Shown: positions 14,701 to 28,500 of the stretch, piece by piece | How the letters are laid out: each line of letters starts with the position of its first letter | How positions within the stretch are numbered: the stretch's first letter is position 1 | Source: Edolisoma coerulescens | Lineage: Eukaryota > Chordata > Aves > Passeriformes > Campephagidae | Direction: 5' to 3' | Assembly: GCA_013397115.1 (NCBI GenBank) | Contig: VWZW01002332.1 | Span: forward strand, 1,054,001-1,118,000 | DNA: 64,000 nt | Made by a program: the position numbers and the translations under genes | Notes under the pieces: model-generated | The model's database searches: none | Told to the model about the DNA's origin: nothing | Seen by the model: only the letters and a program-made list of their open reading frames with translations

Positions 14701-17700
14701 TGCTCAGGAGTTCATTTAGGCATGTTTAATCTTCTCACTAGGTTTCAACTGCTGTTTTTCTTTATTAACCCAGTGAATGATACCAAGCTTTTCCAGGATG
14801 ATTGACATCAGTGAGGAAGAACATTGGTTATTGGAACTCCATTTGCTAATGAAGTCATCTTTGTAAGCAAAGAAGTGGAAAGACTTCGGCTTTGATGTGT
14901 TTGCTGAGAGCACTTTCTTGCAGGCTGCTGCTAGGGTAGGGATATGTGTCCTCTGCAAGCACATGAAGTTTCTGCTTTTGGAGATTGATTGATCCCTATC
15001 AAAAGTTTGGACTTTATGATGTCCTTCCAGACACCAGATTGGCAGAACCAAACAAATTACAACCTTCCCAGCCCAATGAAATAATTAATTGTGCTTAACA
15101 ACTTGTAGAAGTCTTGTCAAATGTCCTTATCTGTAGGACTTTGTCCTTGTTGTGACAGGCTGTGCCATGCCAAAGCGTGCACTCGTTTTTTCATCCTTTG
15201 GGTAATAGCATCCATCATTTCATCACATTGTAGCAATGTATTGTTCCCTCCTCCTCCTCGAGACTTTAGATAAGAAATTATTTTATGATGTGTTTAACAA
15301 ATCTAGGAAAAGAAAGTGGAAGAACAGTTCTGGTAATACAAAGTGTTTGGATCATAGTTTTATCATCCTATATTCAGCTGTAAGGCCCTGATGCCTAAAA
15401 TAAGTTAATATAGTACAGTTCATATTACATACTTCTCTTTGGCAATTTCAAAGAAAGTGAACCTTAATTAAACCTGCCTTCTAGAATAATCCAGAGGATT
15501 TTTTTGCATTTTTTAATTGAAAAAATATGTGTTAAGTAGGTTAATCAAATTTATGAAACTTCAGGGAGAAGTACAATAGAGTGCATTTCCTGATTCCTTG
15601 GTCAGTTTCCTGGATGGATGATGACTTTAATTATTCTTTCGTTAGCATTATGATACTGGTAGTTGGTATTGTATGTATCCATATGCAATACTGGTGTTAC
15701 ATTACTTTGTTGTGGTTAAGCTTTGTTGTGGTTATCCTTTCATTATTTCTGGTCACAGTATAGTAGCTTCTTTAGTACTTCCTCTGCCAGCTCCACAAAA
15801 AGAAAAAATCTTGTTGGCCAGCTGACTTGCTGCAGCCCTTACTAAAACAGGCAACTCTCTTGCAATTACCTCCTTGCTCTGACAGTAAGTAATGAGCACA
15901 TGGCTACTCTTGACTATGTGCCTCGCTGCAAAATGGAACTGAATCCTTTGGAATCTGAGAAAACAGGGAACAAATGGTAGAGGTGAGTACTGTCAGGAAA
16001 TACATATTAACAGAACTGCCCCTCTGGCAAATGAGGGTTATCCGGTTGCATTTTCATTCTTTTGCTGGCACTCAGAGAGATTACTTCATTTGAGTGCCTG
16101 GAGAAGAGCAGGGACAACAACATTTGTGAACACATTGAGACTTTGGAGCAGCCATCCTTCCCTGGGTGATAGACTTGTACTGCCAGTCAATAAAACTGGT
16201 GAGGTTTTTATAGTAACTTAGAAGATCAGTTGTCTCTGCTTGAAAGAAAATTTCTGTCCTGAGCTAAGTGAATGTCCTGGTTCTTGTGGATTAAATGAAA
16301 AGAGGGACATGACTTTACAGTGTACCTGGTGAGCAAGAGCAACTCTTAGTAATGACACATAGCTTGCAGATTCTAAAAAGGTTATTTGTTTGGTGTGGTG
16401 ATTACCTTCCTTCTGGAAGCAGCAGCATGCATTGAGGAATCTCAGTGACATTAAGACTCTGGGATACACAGTGATAAATGACATCTGGTAAAACTGGGCG
16501 AGGTCTCTGCTCTGTCTGCTCTTTTCATTTTTTTGTCCATCATTTGGCTCTTCTTGATTGGAGACAGTTGCTCTTAAATCTGTTTTAATTCAGTTTTGAA
16601 TCTTGGTATCTTTTAGAGAAGATATGCTTACTGCACAGCTGCTCCTTCCTGTGACTGGGTAAATTTTATAATCAATTAAAGTGATGATGCTCCTAAGAAA
16701 GTGATAAATACAACCAAGTAGTACCACTTGGTCCAATGCTGGTGATTCAACTGCAATGTCAAACTTAGAGTCTTACAGATTAACTCCTATTTCAGCCTTT
16801 AGGAAGCTGTCCAAGTCAGCTGGAATTTTCCATAGAATAATTTTTTTTTATCTTTTCAGGTTAAATTAACTTTGTACAAGAACTTGTAAGTGTTACAGGA
16901 AACATCTGACCTTGGAACTTCATTTTATTCTTTGCTACATTAAACAGCTTTAATCTTATTATGGTATCTTCTAATACTCTCAAGGTATTAGAGAAGGCCT
17001 CATATAGAGACAGATATCTCCAAATGTTATTTTGCTGCATGATTTTATGAAGTTACCTAATAAGCTCTTCAATTCTTTATACCCACTGTTTCTGAGTTAG
17101 GTTAAACACACCTCCTTCAGGTTCAAAATGTATAAGCTGTGTCTGATTTGCTGACACTGTGAAAGAAAGATTAGCATCATGGATTAATAATCCAGGATAT
17201 GAAATGGAGACTCCACCTTTGGTATTTTTAACATTTATTTTCCTTTACTTTCACATTTGTTCCACCAAACCCTGCATATGTGGAAGAATGATAGGGGAGA
17301 GCCCATGCTCCCTTATTTCCTGTCACATTCACAGAGTTGCTGTTCATCGTGGGCAGTAATTAGATTGTCCAAAGGAAATAAATCTGCATTCCTATTTGCA
17401 ACAGTTAATTTTTACATTCTAGTGTATTTGCAATATAGAAACTTTTTCATTCAATTACCTTAAGGCTATGTTATTCCTTTTGGCATCAGTTGGTATACAG
17501 CAATTTTGTAGAAGGGTTTAGGACTCAGTGTAGTAACTTGGTGAAAGAGTGAATAATAAAACTATGTTTCTTCCTTTTAAAGTTAAATTTGTTCATAGCA
17601 GGATATTTTCAAGTTTAGACCTTTCTAACAAATGTAGAACAATCATTTACTTAGCTGTGAAAGATGTTATATTTGGATAAAATGCAGTGCTTCATCTTAT

Positions 17701-18416
17701 AAAGATTATTTTGTTTTCATCTGTACAAACAGTAGGAAACACTTTGTGTTTAGCATCTAATTTGTTAATACACTTAATAATATAATTTTCATGTACAGTA
17801 CAGTAGAAAATGCACAGTAAGGATGCAATAATTCTGGGTAGGATTCTTTCCTGTTTTCCATGTGCTAATTTATCAAAAAGATACAGAATTTGTTTACCCA
17901 GTTCTTTACATCTTAGATATTGATCAGATATGCATACAGAATTCCCTACTAATAGAAGAAAAAAAAAATTGTTCATGTCTGTATTGTCCAAAGATGATGG
18001 TTCTCTTTTTGGACTGATGTACTGTATAGCTGCCTGTAAAAATACAAAAGGAACTGGCATTGAGTAAATTCTGGGCAGTGCAAAATCCAGATAGGGATTC
18101 TTTTGCTTGATAGTGATTACCTTTAATTGAAATTTAAAAAAGCAGTCATCTTGTTTTGTGGATTTTTATTTGGAGGTGTTTGAAAGATTTTTAAATCTTT
18201 ATTTCATTTAGGATAGTGGAATGGTTCTTCGAATGGTTCATTTAAATTTAAATGATGCTTTGTTTGCAAGGGGGATGTTTGTGTCTTGATTTAGGACATT
18301 AGGCCAATTTATATATTTATGTGTTAGGTTTTATTCCTGCCTGGAATAAATAGCCCTCTTAATTTTGTGTCCAGCATTGAGTGAGTATTTATGGCTTTAT
18401 GATAACAGAGGGTTAA

Positions 18417-18541
18417 AGGAATCGCAGAATCACAAAATGACAGAGGTTGGAAGGGACCCGTGGAACTCATGTGGTCCAGCTCCCTTGCTCAAGCAGGGCC
18501 AGTTGCCCAGAAGGCTTTTGAGCATCCCCAAGGATGGAGGC
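18417..18541 (-). repeat. CR1 retroposon 3'-end fragment
   Basis: The + strand begins with a run resembling AATCACAAAATGACAGAGG, then TTGGAAGGGACC, then GTGGTCCAGCTCCC and CTCAAGCAGGGCCAGTTGCC. This is the reverse complement of the 3' end of avian CR1 LINEs, so the copy lies on the - strand and is truncated at its 5' end, as is usual for CR1. The body up to about 18541 is diverged. The open frames at 18365-18574 and 18460-18882 (+) start inside this antisense CR1 and are therefore not evidence of a gene. Confidence 0.9.
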
Positions 18542-18670
18542 AGATATGTGATGCTTTTGAAACAGAACTTATGACTTGGCTTTTATTCGTAACTTATCCT
18601 TACCATGAATTTTCCTTAGATTTAGCAGATATCAGAATCTTAATTGTCAGTTTTCCTAACATCAAAATGA

Positions 18671-18693
18671 ATACCATAGATACCATAGATACA
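18671..18693. repeat. 9-bp tandem repeat (ATACCATAG)
   Basis: ATACCATAG is repeated twice, followed by a partial third copy, 130 bp after the CR1 fragment. It is a simple short tandem repeat with no suggested function. Confidence 0.8.
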
Positions 18694-19483
18694 GCCTCCA
18701 GGACACAGAAAATTGTTGTTGTTTTTCTGGGCTCATCTGGACTGGTGGTGTTTTTAAGTCTTGACCAAGTCCATTCATTATCACATTCATCTCTGCATTT
18801 GCCATTAGTGTATCTAAAAAAAGAAAAGAACAGATTTATGTGGTTGATACTCTGTATATTTTTTTATTGTCTACAATTATAATGAAATTTTGTGCTATAA
18901 AGTTTGGATTGCTTTGTGAAATTCAGTGAAAATAGTGCTTATAATTCATGGATTACCTTGTTGATTGGCAAGCACTTGTGGTTTTTTTCGCTCCTCAATT
19001 TCTTTTTACAAAGCTTTTGCACTAAAACATATAGTGTGGTGTATCAGAATAATTAGAGTGTAATTATTTTGATAATGTTAATGAAAAAAACTGTCATGAG
19101 TTTTATTTTAATCTGCAAAATAATCTTGCAATATTTTAAAGAGTAGTCTACTTACATATGCAATTTATCACTAGACATTAATTTCTTCTAGTAATTTCTT
19201 GTTTTTCAAGAAATATAAAAGTTCTTCAGTTGTCAATGTAATACATGTATTAATGTTTGAAATCTTGCATCAGCCTGTTTCATCGGTGTCTAGGATATCT
19301 CAGGTTCTTTGATTTTGAACTGGTGATGGTGATTTTAAAATGAGGTTAATGTCCAAAAAAGATATTAGAAAGGAAACTTTGTAAACAAAAAAATACTTAA
19401 TGCAGAAATACATGGTGCCTTGCTCCAGTGAAGTTCTAGTGGAGTAATTCTGATTTTCTGTTTCTTTTTTTCTTGAAATCTAG

Positions 19484-19579
19484 ATTTATCCATGGCAGTA
19501 CAAAAATTTTCACAGTCTTTACAAGATTTTCAGTTTGAGTGTATTGGCGATGCTGAAACTGATGATGAAATTAATATTG
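19484..19579 (+). CDS. ARHGAP42: ARHGAP42 (GRAF3) internal coding exon, BAR domain
   Basis: This 96-nt exon encodes part of the N-terminal BAR domain of ARHGAP42, a Rho GTPase-activating protein (BAR-PH-RhoGAP-SH3) that stimulates GTP hydrolysis by RhoA; the BAR domain binds curved membrane and dimerises. After a T-rich tract and AG acceptor, the first two bases finish an Asn codon, then the frame reads LSMAVQKFSQSLQDFQFECI, followed by GDAETDDEINI, and ends with one base of an Ala codon before a strong GTAAGT donor. The signature QCIGDAETDDE/ECIGDAETDDE is typical of the GRAF family. MAVQKFSQSLQDFQ fits ARHGAP42 and not ARHGAP26 or ARHGAP10 as I recall them. It corresponds to about residues 52-84. 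The human protein as recalled has Ser where this has Asn (INI versus ISI). Phase is 1 on both sides. Reading through the donor meets a stop ending at 19740, so the longer open frame starting at 19492 is not a separate gene. It is probably exon 2 or 3; the number cannot be fixed here. Confidence 0.95.
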
Positions 19580-22500
19580 GTAAGTACGCTCTTTTCTCTG
19601 CTTGCAGTAACATTTTTATAGTTTCTTATATATCTAGCATATTATCAGAAATACAGTGGGGCAGTTTACAGTTGTTTTTTAATAGTTCATGTCACAAAAA
19701 TAGAAAACTTTCAATAAACAGCAACCATGCAAGACTTTAAAAATGCATGTCAAAAAACTATGTCTTCATGGCATAGCTTGATTTATTGTAGTGGAAAGTG
19801 TTCAGCAGTACTTTTGTCAGCTTAGTCAACTGTGAATCCTCTAAATTCTGCTGCTACTTTTATGTGTCAGTTTTCAATGGGTTACTAAAAGGTACACAAG
19901 TTTTCTATGATGTAATGTAAGCCTGCAAAAAACCACCTAAGTGCCTAGTAAGACACAGGAAGTATTTAAAGGTCTAAAAAGAGGAATATGTTCATTACAA
20001 CTTGTGCATTCCTAAGTATATGCTTGTCTGAACTTTTGCCAGTAAAATTTACTAGCTGCTTATTGTTCTGTCTCTGCACACACCCAGAAATCCTGCATTT
20101 GCAGAACTGAACAGCTCAGCTTGTCTTGAATGTATGCCTCTTTAATGTCTTCAAAATATTCTTCCCTCAGCAGACTAATCCTGGAAGTGTTTCCAGGATT
20201 CAGAAATTCAGCCACTCTTTACTGCAAGGCATTGCTGCGGTTGTAGTGATGCTTTTTTACACAGTAGCAACGGGAGCGCTTTAACCCCCACTGGTAAGAA
20301 ATTTGGATTATAATCCATCTTCAGAAAGGCTAAATTCAGTATCATGAGTCTTACATACCACATGGCCCCCATGTGTCTCCTAAAACATCTGAGAGGAAGT
20401 AAGATGGTTCTTAAAGAGTAGTGGCTTCTAAAAATAAATAATTTGGCTGTACAAGAGGGAACATAGGACTTGTTGGTATTTTTTTAAAGAAGTTCTACAG
20501 AATGCAGAGAGGAAACTCGAATTTAGTCTTTTCCAAGTGTATCTATTATTATGGTCTATTTTCAAGTCTCCTCTCCCTTCAGTTTTTCCTTTTCCTGACT
20601 GAGTCATTGGACAGAAGGCCTGAGCTGCTTGTTTTCACTCGCAGGGTTTGCCTCATCCTCACCCTACAACATTGTGGTAGTCAGAAAACTGTCATCAAAG
20701 ATGACTGGTATTTTGTCACTGTCTTCCACTAACTTTTTTGGCAGGGGAGTGGTAGGGGAGGTTTAATTTTACTGACAGTTAAAAGTAGGGGAGTGAAATC
20801 ACTGAGCTGCTGCTACTCAGGTACAAAACTGCATGCATTCTTCAGGTGTATCCAGCTTGGAAAGAGAAATGGTGTGTATGTACTCTTTGGCATGCTACAT
20901 ATTATTTCTTGGCTGTTAAAATTATATCGTATATGTATTTATAAACTAAATCTGCAGTATCTCAGTTATAACTCTTAGATTTGGTCAATAACTTTTTTAA
21001 AGACATACGGTTTTGCATTTAAAATGAGGTGACTGAGAACAAAGACAACATTCATTTTACTTGTAACCTAAACTTAGAAAAGAAAAGGCATTTTATTGTT
21101 TGGACATTATACAGGCATTTTAAACTATTTAGGAAAAAAACAGAGTTCATGAAGCTTGACAGCTGATTTATTTCACTTGAAGCTTCAAAGAAGGGATTTT
21201 TAGCTTCTAAAGGACCAATTGCCTGATGGATTGTCATGTACATCAAAGAAGCTTGTAAGAGGAAAAGGTAAACTGACAGGAATCAAATTCAAGTCTAACA
21301 GAACTTGAATGAATACTGTGTGCTTTTATGAGGTACGGCTCAATTTTTGATCTCCCTAGAGCAGTGACCTAGAATTTATCCATATCTTTAACATGCCCCA
21401 ACAAGATAGATGTTTGCTTATCATCAAAGACAGCTTTGTATAGATGAATCCTGCTCTGTGCCTCCTTCTGCCTTCACCTTCTTTTTTTAAGAATGTCTAC
21501 AACTGTGCAGGCCAGTGGGAAGTTCTACTTCAGTCTGCAGTGATACTCTAACTTAATAAGATTTGTAAAAACCTACCATATGCATAGGGGCTTATTGTAA
21601 GGACTATATTTCTATTTCAAGCTTAGCATTGAAAATCTACCCTAAGACACCTTAACATTGGAAATTCACCTCTGAACAAGACTTCTTCTGTCAGGATGTG
21701 ATTATTAGAAAAAAAAGTTTCAGATTCTTTCAGCATTAAATGTAAGTGATTAAGTGATTTTTTTTCTTTTTTTTCTTACCAATAAAAAATATTTGCAATT
21801 TAGTTGATAGCTCCATTAACAGTTTTTGGGGCAATACTAGAGTTGAGGATCTCTCTTTAGTAACTCAGCAAAACACTTTTTTTTTGGCTTCTGTTTTTTT
21901 CCAGTCTGAGATCTAATAAAAGCAGTTTTATTTTCATTTCCTATAACCTGTGCATTTTTAGTTGCTCTTAATATAATCTATCTATTCCAGTAAGCCCATT
22001 ACATAAAATACTTAAGAAGAAGTAGTTAAGCTTCGTGGCACTCCACATAAACAGAATTATGGTGGTGTTCTTCATGCTTATTTTAATCCATCTCTTATTT
22101 AATCCAGTGATTTATTTGTTCGGGTTGGGTTTGGTTTTTTTTTAATTCCTATCTTTGATTTCTAATTCTTCCATAGAAGGGGTGTTCTTCTTTGACAAAA
22201 AATCTTATCAGTGACTGTGGCTGTATAATGCATTTTAGGTAGTTTTTTTATGTTGCTTCAAGTTAGCCAGATTTATCTTCATAGCCACTTTCCAATATAC
22301 CTTGCCTAGTTTAGAGTCATTTTATGCATGACTTGTAAGCAATTTCTCTGACCTTCTTGGATACGCAGACTGCCTTTCTCCTCAAATCATCTACAGCTTT
22401 TTTTTTATTTTTGGTTGGTTTTTTAACTGGGAACATCAAAGGATTCAAGTTATAAAAACCTGTTCAATTTTTAAGCTATTTGCCAGCAAATTTGGTGTGG

Positions 22501-25500
22501 GAAACAGGCTCTTCAGCTTTACTAGCTTTTATCATTAAAAAATAAAACAAGCTAGGAACAATTGCTGGTTTTGTCTCTTCCTCCGGTTTGGAATGCTCTT
22601 GGAAGCATGTGATCTGCAGCAATGCATGGGCTGTGCTGTTTGATTGCAGAACATGGTTATTAGCTCCAGTTGCATGTGATTCAGCCAATTGTTTTTTGTG
22701 CCACTGAAAAGTTTTGCAGAAAATAGCATTTTTGATGCAAAAATAACAGGATGGATGACAGAGAATTAATAATTCTAAAAAGCCATAGTAGTGAAGGTTT
22801 GATGTGACTTGCCCTTACTCTGAGTGTGTTGCTTTCTTAATCTAACAACTGTGCTTTCCTCAGAAATACCAACACTTGATAACACTTTGCCATTTGCTTT
22901 TTAGACATATCACCCTGCTCTCAGCCCCCTTTGTAAATATTTTGCACAAAAAATAAATACTTAAGATTGACAGTGAATGTAAAGAATGTCAGTCATTTGT
23001 CATACTCAGTGGGAGTTCTGGGTAAAATGGATGCATGATTTTTACATGTTTCACACCTTATAGGTAACACAGAATGTTACATAGATGGGACAGCTGCAAA
23101 AAATATGTTTTTAATTATCATCTGTCTTTTTCCTCAGTATACACTGCAGGCATAAATTTTTCAAGGAGAAGGTTTGCCCAGCTCCTCCTAGTATTATCCA
23201 ACTTGTGTCACCTGGATCTCTCCCTAGGAATTTCCCTGTTTTGCTCCTCTTTTATTCTGTTTGTGTTATGTAGTTTATGGCTGCTAGAGATGAAAGTAAT
23301 AAACATTATTAACTCAATGGAATTCTGTTTCGTGCTTTTAACAGCTTTGTGTCTGTTTTGTACTATGGCTGACTGTATATCAGTGAGATCTAGTATCTAG
23401 AGCATAAGACCATGCTCTTCAGAATTAAAAGAAAATAAGATGAATAAATACATTCTCATATTCTGGCATTTTGTTTTATCTGTTTTATTTTATCTGTATC
23501 TGTTTTTTATTAGCATGTGCTGTTTAGGAAAGTGCACTGAAAAGCATATGTGTTTCACTCTATAACTGCTGGTTTTGAAGTTTGGGGTTTTTTCCCTGAA
23601 GAGAATTATATTATGACTAATGTTTCAGGTGGCATCAGATGCCTAATTTAAGAATGTAATACGATTATGATGATTTATGAAATCATTATTTATTGAGCCA
23701 CAAAGAATAGGTCACAAGTTCTAAAATGTGGTATCTTTTCTTGTGGGAACTGAATTCTTCTCTTGCTGCTAGCAACTGGGGCTTGTGATCATTGCTGACT
23801 CACACCTCAAGTCGTTTATGGGATTAATAAATTGCTAGCAACTAACCATCTACAGAACTGTTAACTCATACCTGGCAATTATGTTGTTTATAGCAGTTAG
23901 TTTTAAGTTGTACTTTGAAAAATCAGCTCAAATGTACTGGAGAGAAAGAGCTCAAAACCAAACAAACAAATGCAGAATGCTAATAGTAGTTGTTTGTTAG
24001 ATTCCACTGCTGTGCTTTGCTTTCTTGTTGTAGTTGAGCAATGATGCCAGAAGCTTAGCCTTCTTTTTTTCTCGTACTGGGCGTCCACATGCACAATGCT
24101 TTACAGTTAGCATTTTCTTTAACCTCTCAGAGAGCTTGTCAGAGGACAAGCATCCTGTAATTCAAAGCAGCAAATAGATCTATACTGGGAAAATTCTGTA
24201 TAAAACTACACAAAAAAAGAGGAAAAAAATCATGATGCTTCCTTTTCTCCCATCTCTTGTAACAATGTATAAGTTTAATTGACTTTAAGAGGTACCAAAT
24301 TCCATTTTTAATGGTACATACTGTGGGTACAATGCTCTATTCAAATAAATAAGTTTAAAACAACAAAAAAATTGTATAGGAGCTTTATGCATGCCTACAG
24401 TGTGTAGAGACAAATCTTGACAATCAGTCTATGGACTTGGCAGTCTCCAAGTTAGGACACTGTCTTTTGGACGTTCATTAGGAACCTGAGACGGTAGATG
24501 TCAAGTTACTCATGATTTCAAGCCACTGTTGATTGTGGTGTGTAATGGCTTCTTGAATTTGCTTGGCTCTTCCTGAATCATTTATTAAATGCAGTCAAGC
24601 CACCTACAGTCTGAATCACTTGGATATCTTACAGGTCATCTCCCTAATTACTTGAGGTTAGCTTTTATGTTCAAGAAAGTTCTTTTTGGGGTTAATATTC
24701 AACCTACTTTGCCATGAATTCCCATTTGTGACCAGGCTTCCAAAAGGAATTACCAAATTCCAAATAAGTCCAAAATTACTTCCAGCATCTCAGGTCTACT
24801 ACTGCCTTACCCAAAGCAAAGAAAGAACAGGATCTCACCACCACCTTGAAGGCAGAGTTCTGGGGGTGGATTTTTTAGTGTAGGCATCATCTCAATAACT
24901 TTTCTAGTTGCTTGAGTTTATTGACCTTGTGGAACACATTAGAGACAAATGTATTTACAAAAGGTGGTTTTATTTTAGATGGGTGGGGAAGGGTTGAGTC
25001 CTGAATTAGACTAGAAAGCTATTTATGATGGGGAGTGAATTTGCATAGAAAGATTGTGTGCTGCTTTTCTACAGTAATTACCCACTTAGGTTTGCCAGCT
25101 CTTTTTCCTCCAGCTGAAAGAATGAATTTTCAGATTTGACTTTTTAGATTACTTTCAAAGCAACTTTGCATAAGCTACTTGTAAGATCACAGGACAGGGT
25201 TCTTTGGTACTCCTGTTCGATTATTTTTATCTACAGAAGTTAAATGGTAGCACTTTATGGGAGGAACTCAGCACAATCAGGGTGTTAAATGCCTGAAGTG
25301 CTTGTTTCAAATCTGTTTATTCTGTTCCTAGCATTATTTTTCTATCCCTGTTGGATATTTGACAATTTAAACAAATGCCACCTGTTTCCGGAATGCCATT
25401 GTTTCTTGACTTCAAGAAATGAGTGGTTTTATGCTAATGCTGGGATCCTATCAAGGCTTCAAAACAACATCTGCCCCAGAAAGTGAAGGCTGGCATTCTG

Positions 25501-28500
25501 TTGGTCAAGCCCAGAGCTCTTGTCCTTGCTTTGGAAGGTCAAATGAGGCTGACAAATCAGGAAACAAAATAATGGTGCAGTAGGTTTTTTATCTGTTCAG
25601 GAGGGAAAGGTAAAATAAGATCAACAACAGTTGTCTTTGTTTCTTTTTCTCTTGGCTACTTAGCAGAAGGTTGTTAGAATTTGCATGCTTTGTTCTTTGT
25701 TGACCTTAAGATGAATATTCAAATGAAAAAATTAGATTTGGGTGGCTGATGCAGTTACTGCCATTCCTGTCTGTCTTACTCTTCTTCTGTGTCAGGAGTA
25801 GCTGACAGTAGGAGCTCTCCTGAGTCCCTGCAGTTTGCATCCTGGTGTACTAATGGAAGCTAAAATCCATGTTAGTTCATTTTACTGTATTGGACTGCAG
25901 ACTGTGGTGTCTCAGACACCACTGGCCTTGGAGCTCCTGCTGTGCACAGAAAGAGGTTGAGGCAGGCAATGGACAACAACAATTTTGTTGTTCTGGTGCA
26001 TTCTGCTAAGGAGGTAGGATGAGTCAACATTTGATCTGAACAGCTGAGTAGATGAATGGACAAGTCCATGCCACTGACAGATCAAGATGAAGTAGCTTTT
26101 GTGTCTCTCATTGATATTTGATCTTCAGGATTCTTGAAGGTGTATTCTACTTTATTGTCCTCATTCCATGCTTTCACCATACCTCTTTTCCCCCCCTTAG
26201 TCACTTAACTTCATTATTTCTAGAGTTGGACATCCCAGTGGAAGTATGAATGCCTGCGGGGAGACAATCGGAGGACTAGAGAGTTGCTTTAATGTTGTTT
26301 TGAAAATAACAAATATGTACTGTTGATGCACATAATACACTTCTATTAAAATGGCATAACATTTTAGAGTTGTCAGGCTAACATACCTCTTGAGAAACAG
26401 GAACTCATTTTCAAAAACAGATAGTGGTTTGATCAACTCAGCTCTGAAATATTAATCTTCAGGTTTGAGCAAATAAAGTGAAGGACTTGTACTTTCTGAA
26501 ATCAAAATGCCTAGTAGAGATTAGAGTTTTTAAGCAGGAACTTTTTGATCCGTTTGTAGGCCTAAATTCAATAAAGCAATTATGGCAAACCTAACATCGG
26601 TTGAAGTATTTGGTGATATTTTTTCTAAACGCTTTCACTCTTCGAGCAATAAATGCACAAAACTTTAAAAATCAGAAAAACAGTGTTAATGATTCTCAGA
26701 TGCATTCTGAATATATTACTTTTGCTTTTACTTCCCCTGTTTAAGCACCCATAAAGAGCCACACACAAATAAGGTTTGTACAGCTGGGAAGATTAAAATA
26801 TCAGGGTTTTTTCCTTTAGTTAAAGTATGGATGTGCCTCTGAAGAATTGGGGATTGGCAAGCCTGAAATACAGTCATAATTACTTCTAATTCCTTTGTTT
26901 ATGGAATGCTATGATTGAATATTACTTTTGCAGCTTAACATGTTGTACATTGCTCAGTGGTTGTTACCTATGTTGTCTTGTTATTCAGCTGTTCAAAAAA
27001 ACTTGAGCTTGAAGTAACAATTCTTATCTTACAATAAAAGATTTGTATTCACAGTCAATTTATATCACAATTCTTTCTAGTGGGATGCGAGGGAGGGAGA
27101 GCAAGAGAGGATTTTAATCTGATTAAATCAGAATCCATCTTTGAATTTAACTATTTCTGAATATTCTGTGGTTTTTAGAGCTGTTCTTCCTCTGACATGT
27201 GATAGGATGTCAGCCAACTCTGGCGAAGTCAGATCTGTTCAAGTCAAAGGTTGGTGGTCAATTTAGTTGAGATAAAGATTATTGAGTTAAATGAACTTCT
27301 GTGGTATAGCAAGTCATGCTGTTAGTTTTCAATAGGGGCCAATTCAAGCTGCTAGTTTTTGAAAGTAGGTTTCCAGCAGCACTTTAAGATCACTTCTTAC
27401 CTGTTAGACAGAATTTGATGTGCTGAATGTTGTTCCCCACACCTGCTGAGTTTTGTGGCTATGGAGCCCAGCCCCATTGCTGTGCACATGGCTCCATCAG
27501 GTGGAAACAGAGGCTGATTTCTCTTTGACAGGTACGATAATATAAAACTCCATTTTGTAGTGCAACGTAGAGGTGGAGTATTTCTTAATGACCACTTATC
27601 TAAACCCTTACTTCTTTATTCTATGAGAATATGGCAGAAATGGTATATTTGTTGTGACTCATCCCAAAAGCCTCCACCCCTTCACAGAAGTGTAGAAGAA
27701 AGGGGAGAGACAAGAAAAGTGTTACTAATTTGTAGACAGATTTTGATATAGTGCTCTGCGAGAGAGATCCTTCTCATGTTCTTAAGAAAATGGAAGAAAT
27801 TGTTTAGATGATTTAAAATGTTTCTGCTGGCACTCCAAGATGCCATGTTTTGGGAGAGGTGCTATAGACTAGTAGAGTCTAGAATGGGCTTTTTCTGCCA
27901 CATCTCTGCTGTGTTGAAGAATTCATGCTACCCAAGACAGGTAAATTTTCCAAATTGAATGATACATTTTCAAAATCTGTACTGCTTTTATAAATAGAAT
28001 AGAACACTAACACAGGGTAGATATGTTGCAGCTGTATTTTTTAAAAAGTTTCAAAAGTGTAGGGGTGGTAGTGGAATTATTCTTTGGTGTGTGTTTGTTT
28101 TTGTTTTGTTTTTACAAACGTGCTGTGGGATAGACAGCCATTATGAACGTAAACAATCTTTCATGACTCTCAGAAATGTTTTGCCCTTGCTTGATCTATT
28201 TAGAATTTTCTACTTGTATTTGCTTTGTGGGGTTCTGCATGAGTAGGGCATGGCAATTTACTGATATTAAGTCAAGTAATTGGATTTATTTAAAATGTGT
28301 AACATTTCATGTCTTCAGGTTATCTCTCCAAGTACTGTGTTTAACAAGTGCTGACAGTAAATCTGGGAATTCTAGATAACCTGACTTTCTTGCAAATCTT
28401 CTTAGTTTGTATATAAATGTGTAGCTTTCTGTACAGACTTCTGTTGAAAAGTAGTGGAGTGGAAAATGTAAATGTATTGGCTCGAAGAATTGTTTTAACT

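Larger units (their letters stand above)
1..19483 (+). other. ARHGAP42: ARHGAP42 intron (3' portion), upstream of the first exon in the window
   Basis: Nineteen kilobases of AT-rich, non-coding sequence that ends at the AG acceptor at 19482-19483. I saw no coding segment matching the preceding part of the protein (the first 51 residues plus one base). Open frames of 60-122 codons are scattered on both strands (for example 2365-2721 + and 17692-18060 -), but they show no family resemblance, no splice-site context and a composition like the surrounding intron. Contents otherwise are mononucleotide runs, a (TTGG)n tract near 1154 and a CR1 fragment at 18417-18541. If the upstream 154 coding bases form a single exon, this is the end of intron 1, which in mammals carries smooth-muscle regulatory DNA for this gene; I could not recognise an equivalent here. 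Confidence 0.85.

Noticed and set aside
14716..15051. 111-codon open frame on the - strand
   Set aside because: No domain or motif recognised, and it overlaps a + strand frame of similar quality.
17692..18060. 122-codon open frame on the - strand
   Set aside because: AT-rich composition identical to intron, no recognisable domain or homologue, no promoter or splice context; frames of this length are expected by chance in 64 kb read six ways.
1..19483. Serum-response-factor CArG boxes, as in the mammalian ARHGAP42 first intron
   Set aside because: Reading by eye found only 9-of-10 matches such as CCATATATGT and CCATATTTGT, which are expected in AT-rich DNA; no perfect site was seen, and the scan was not exhaustive.
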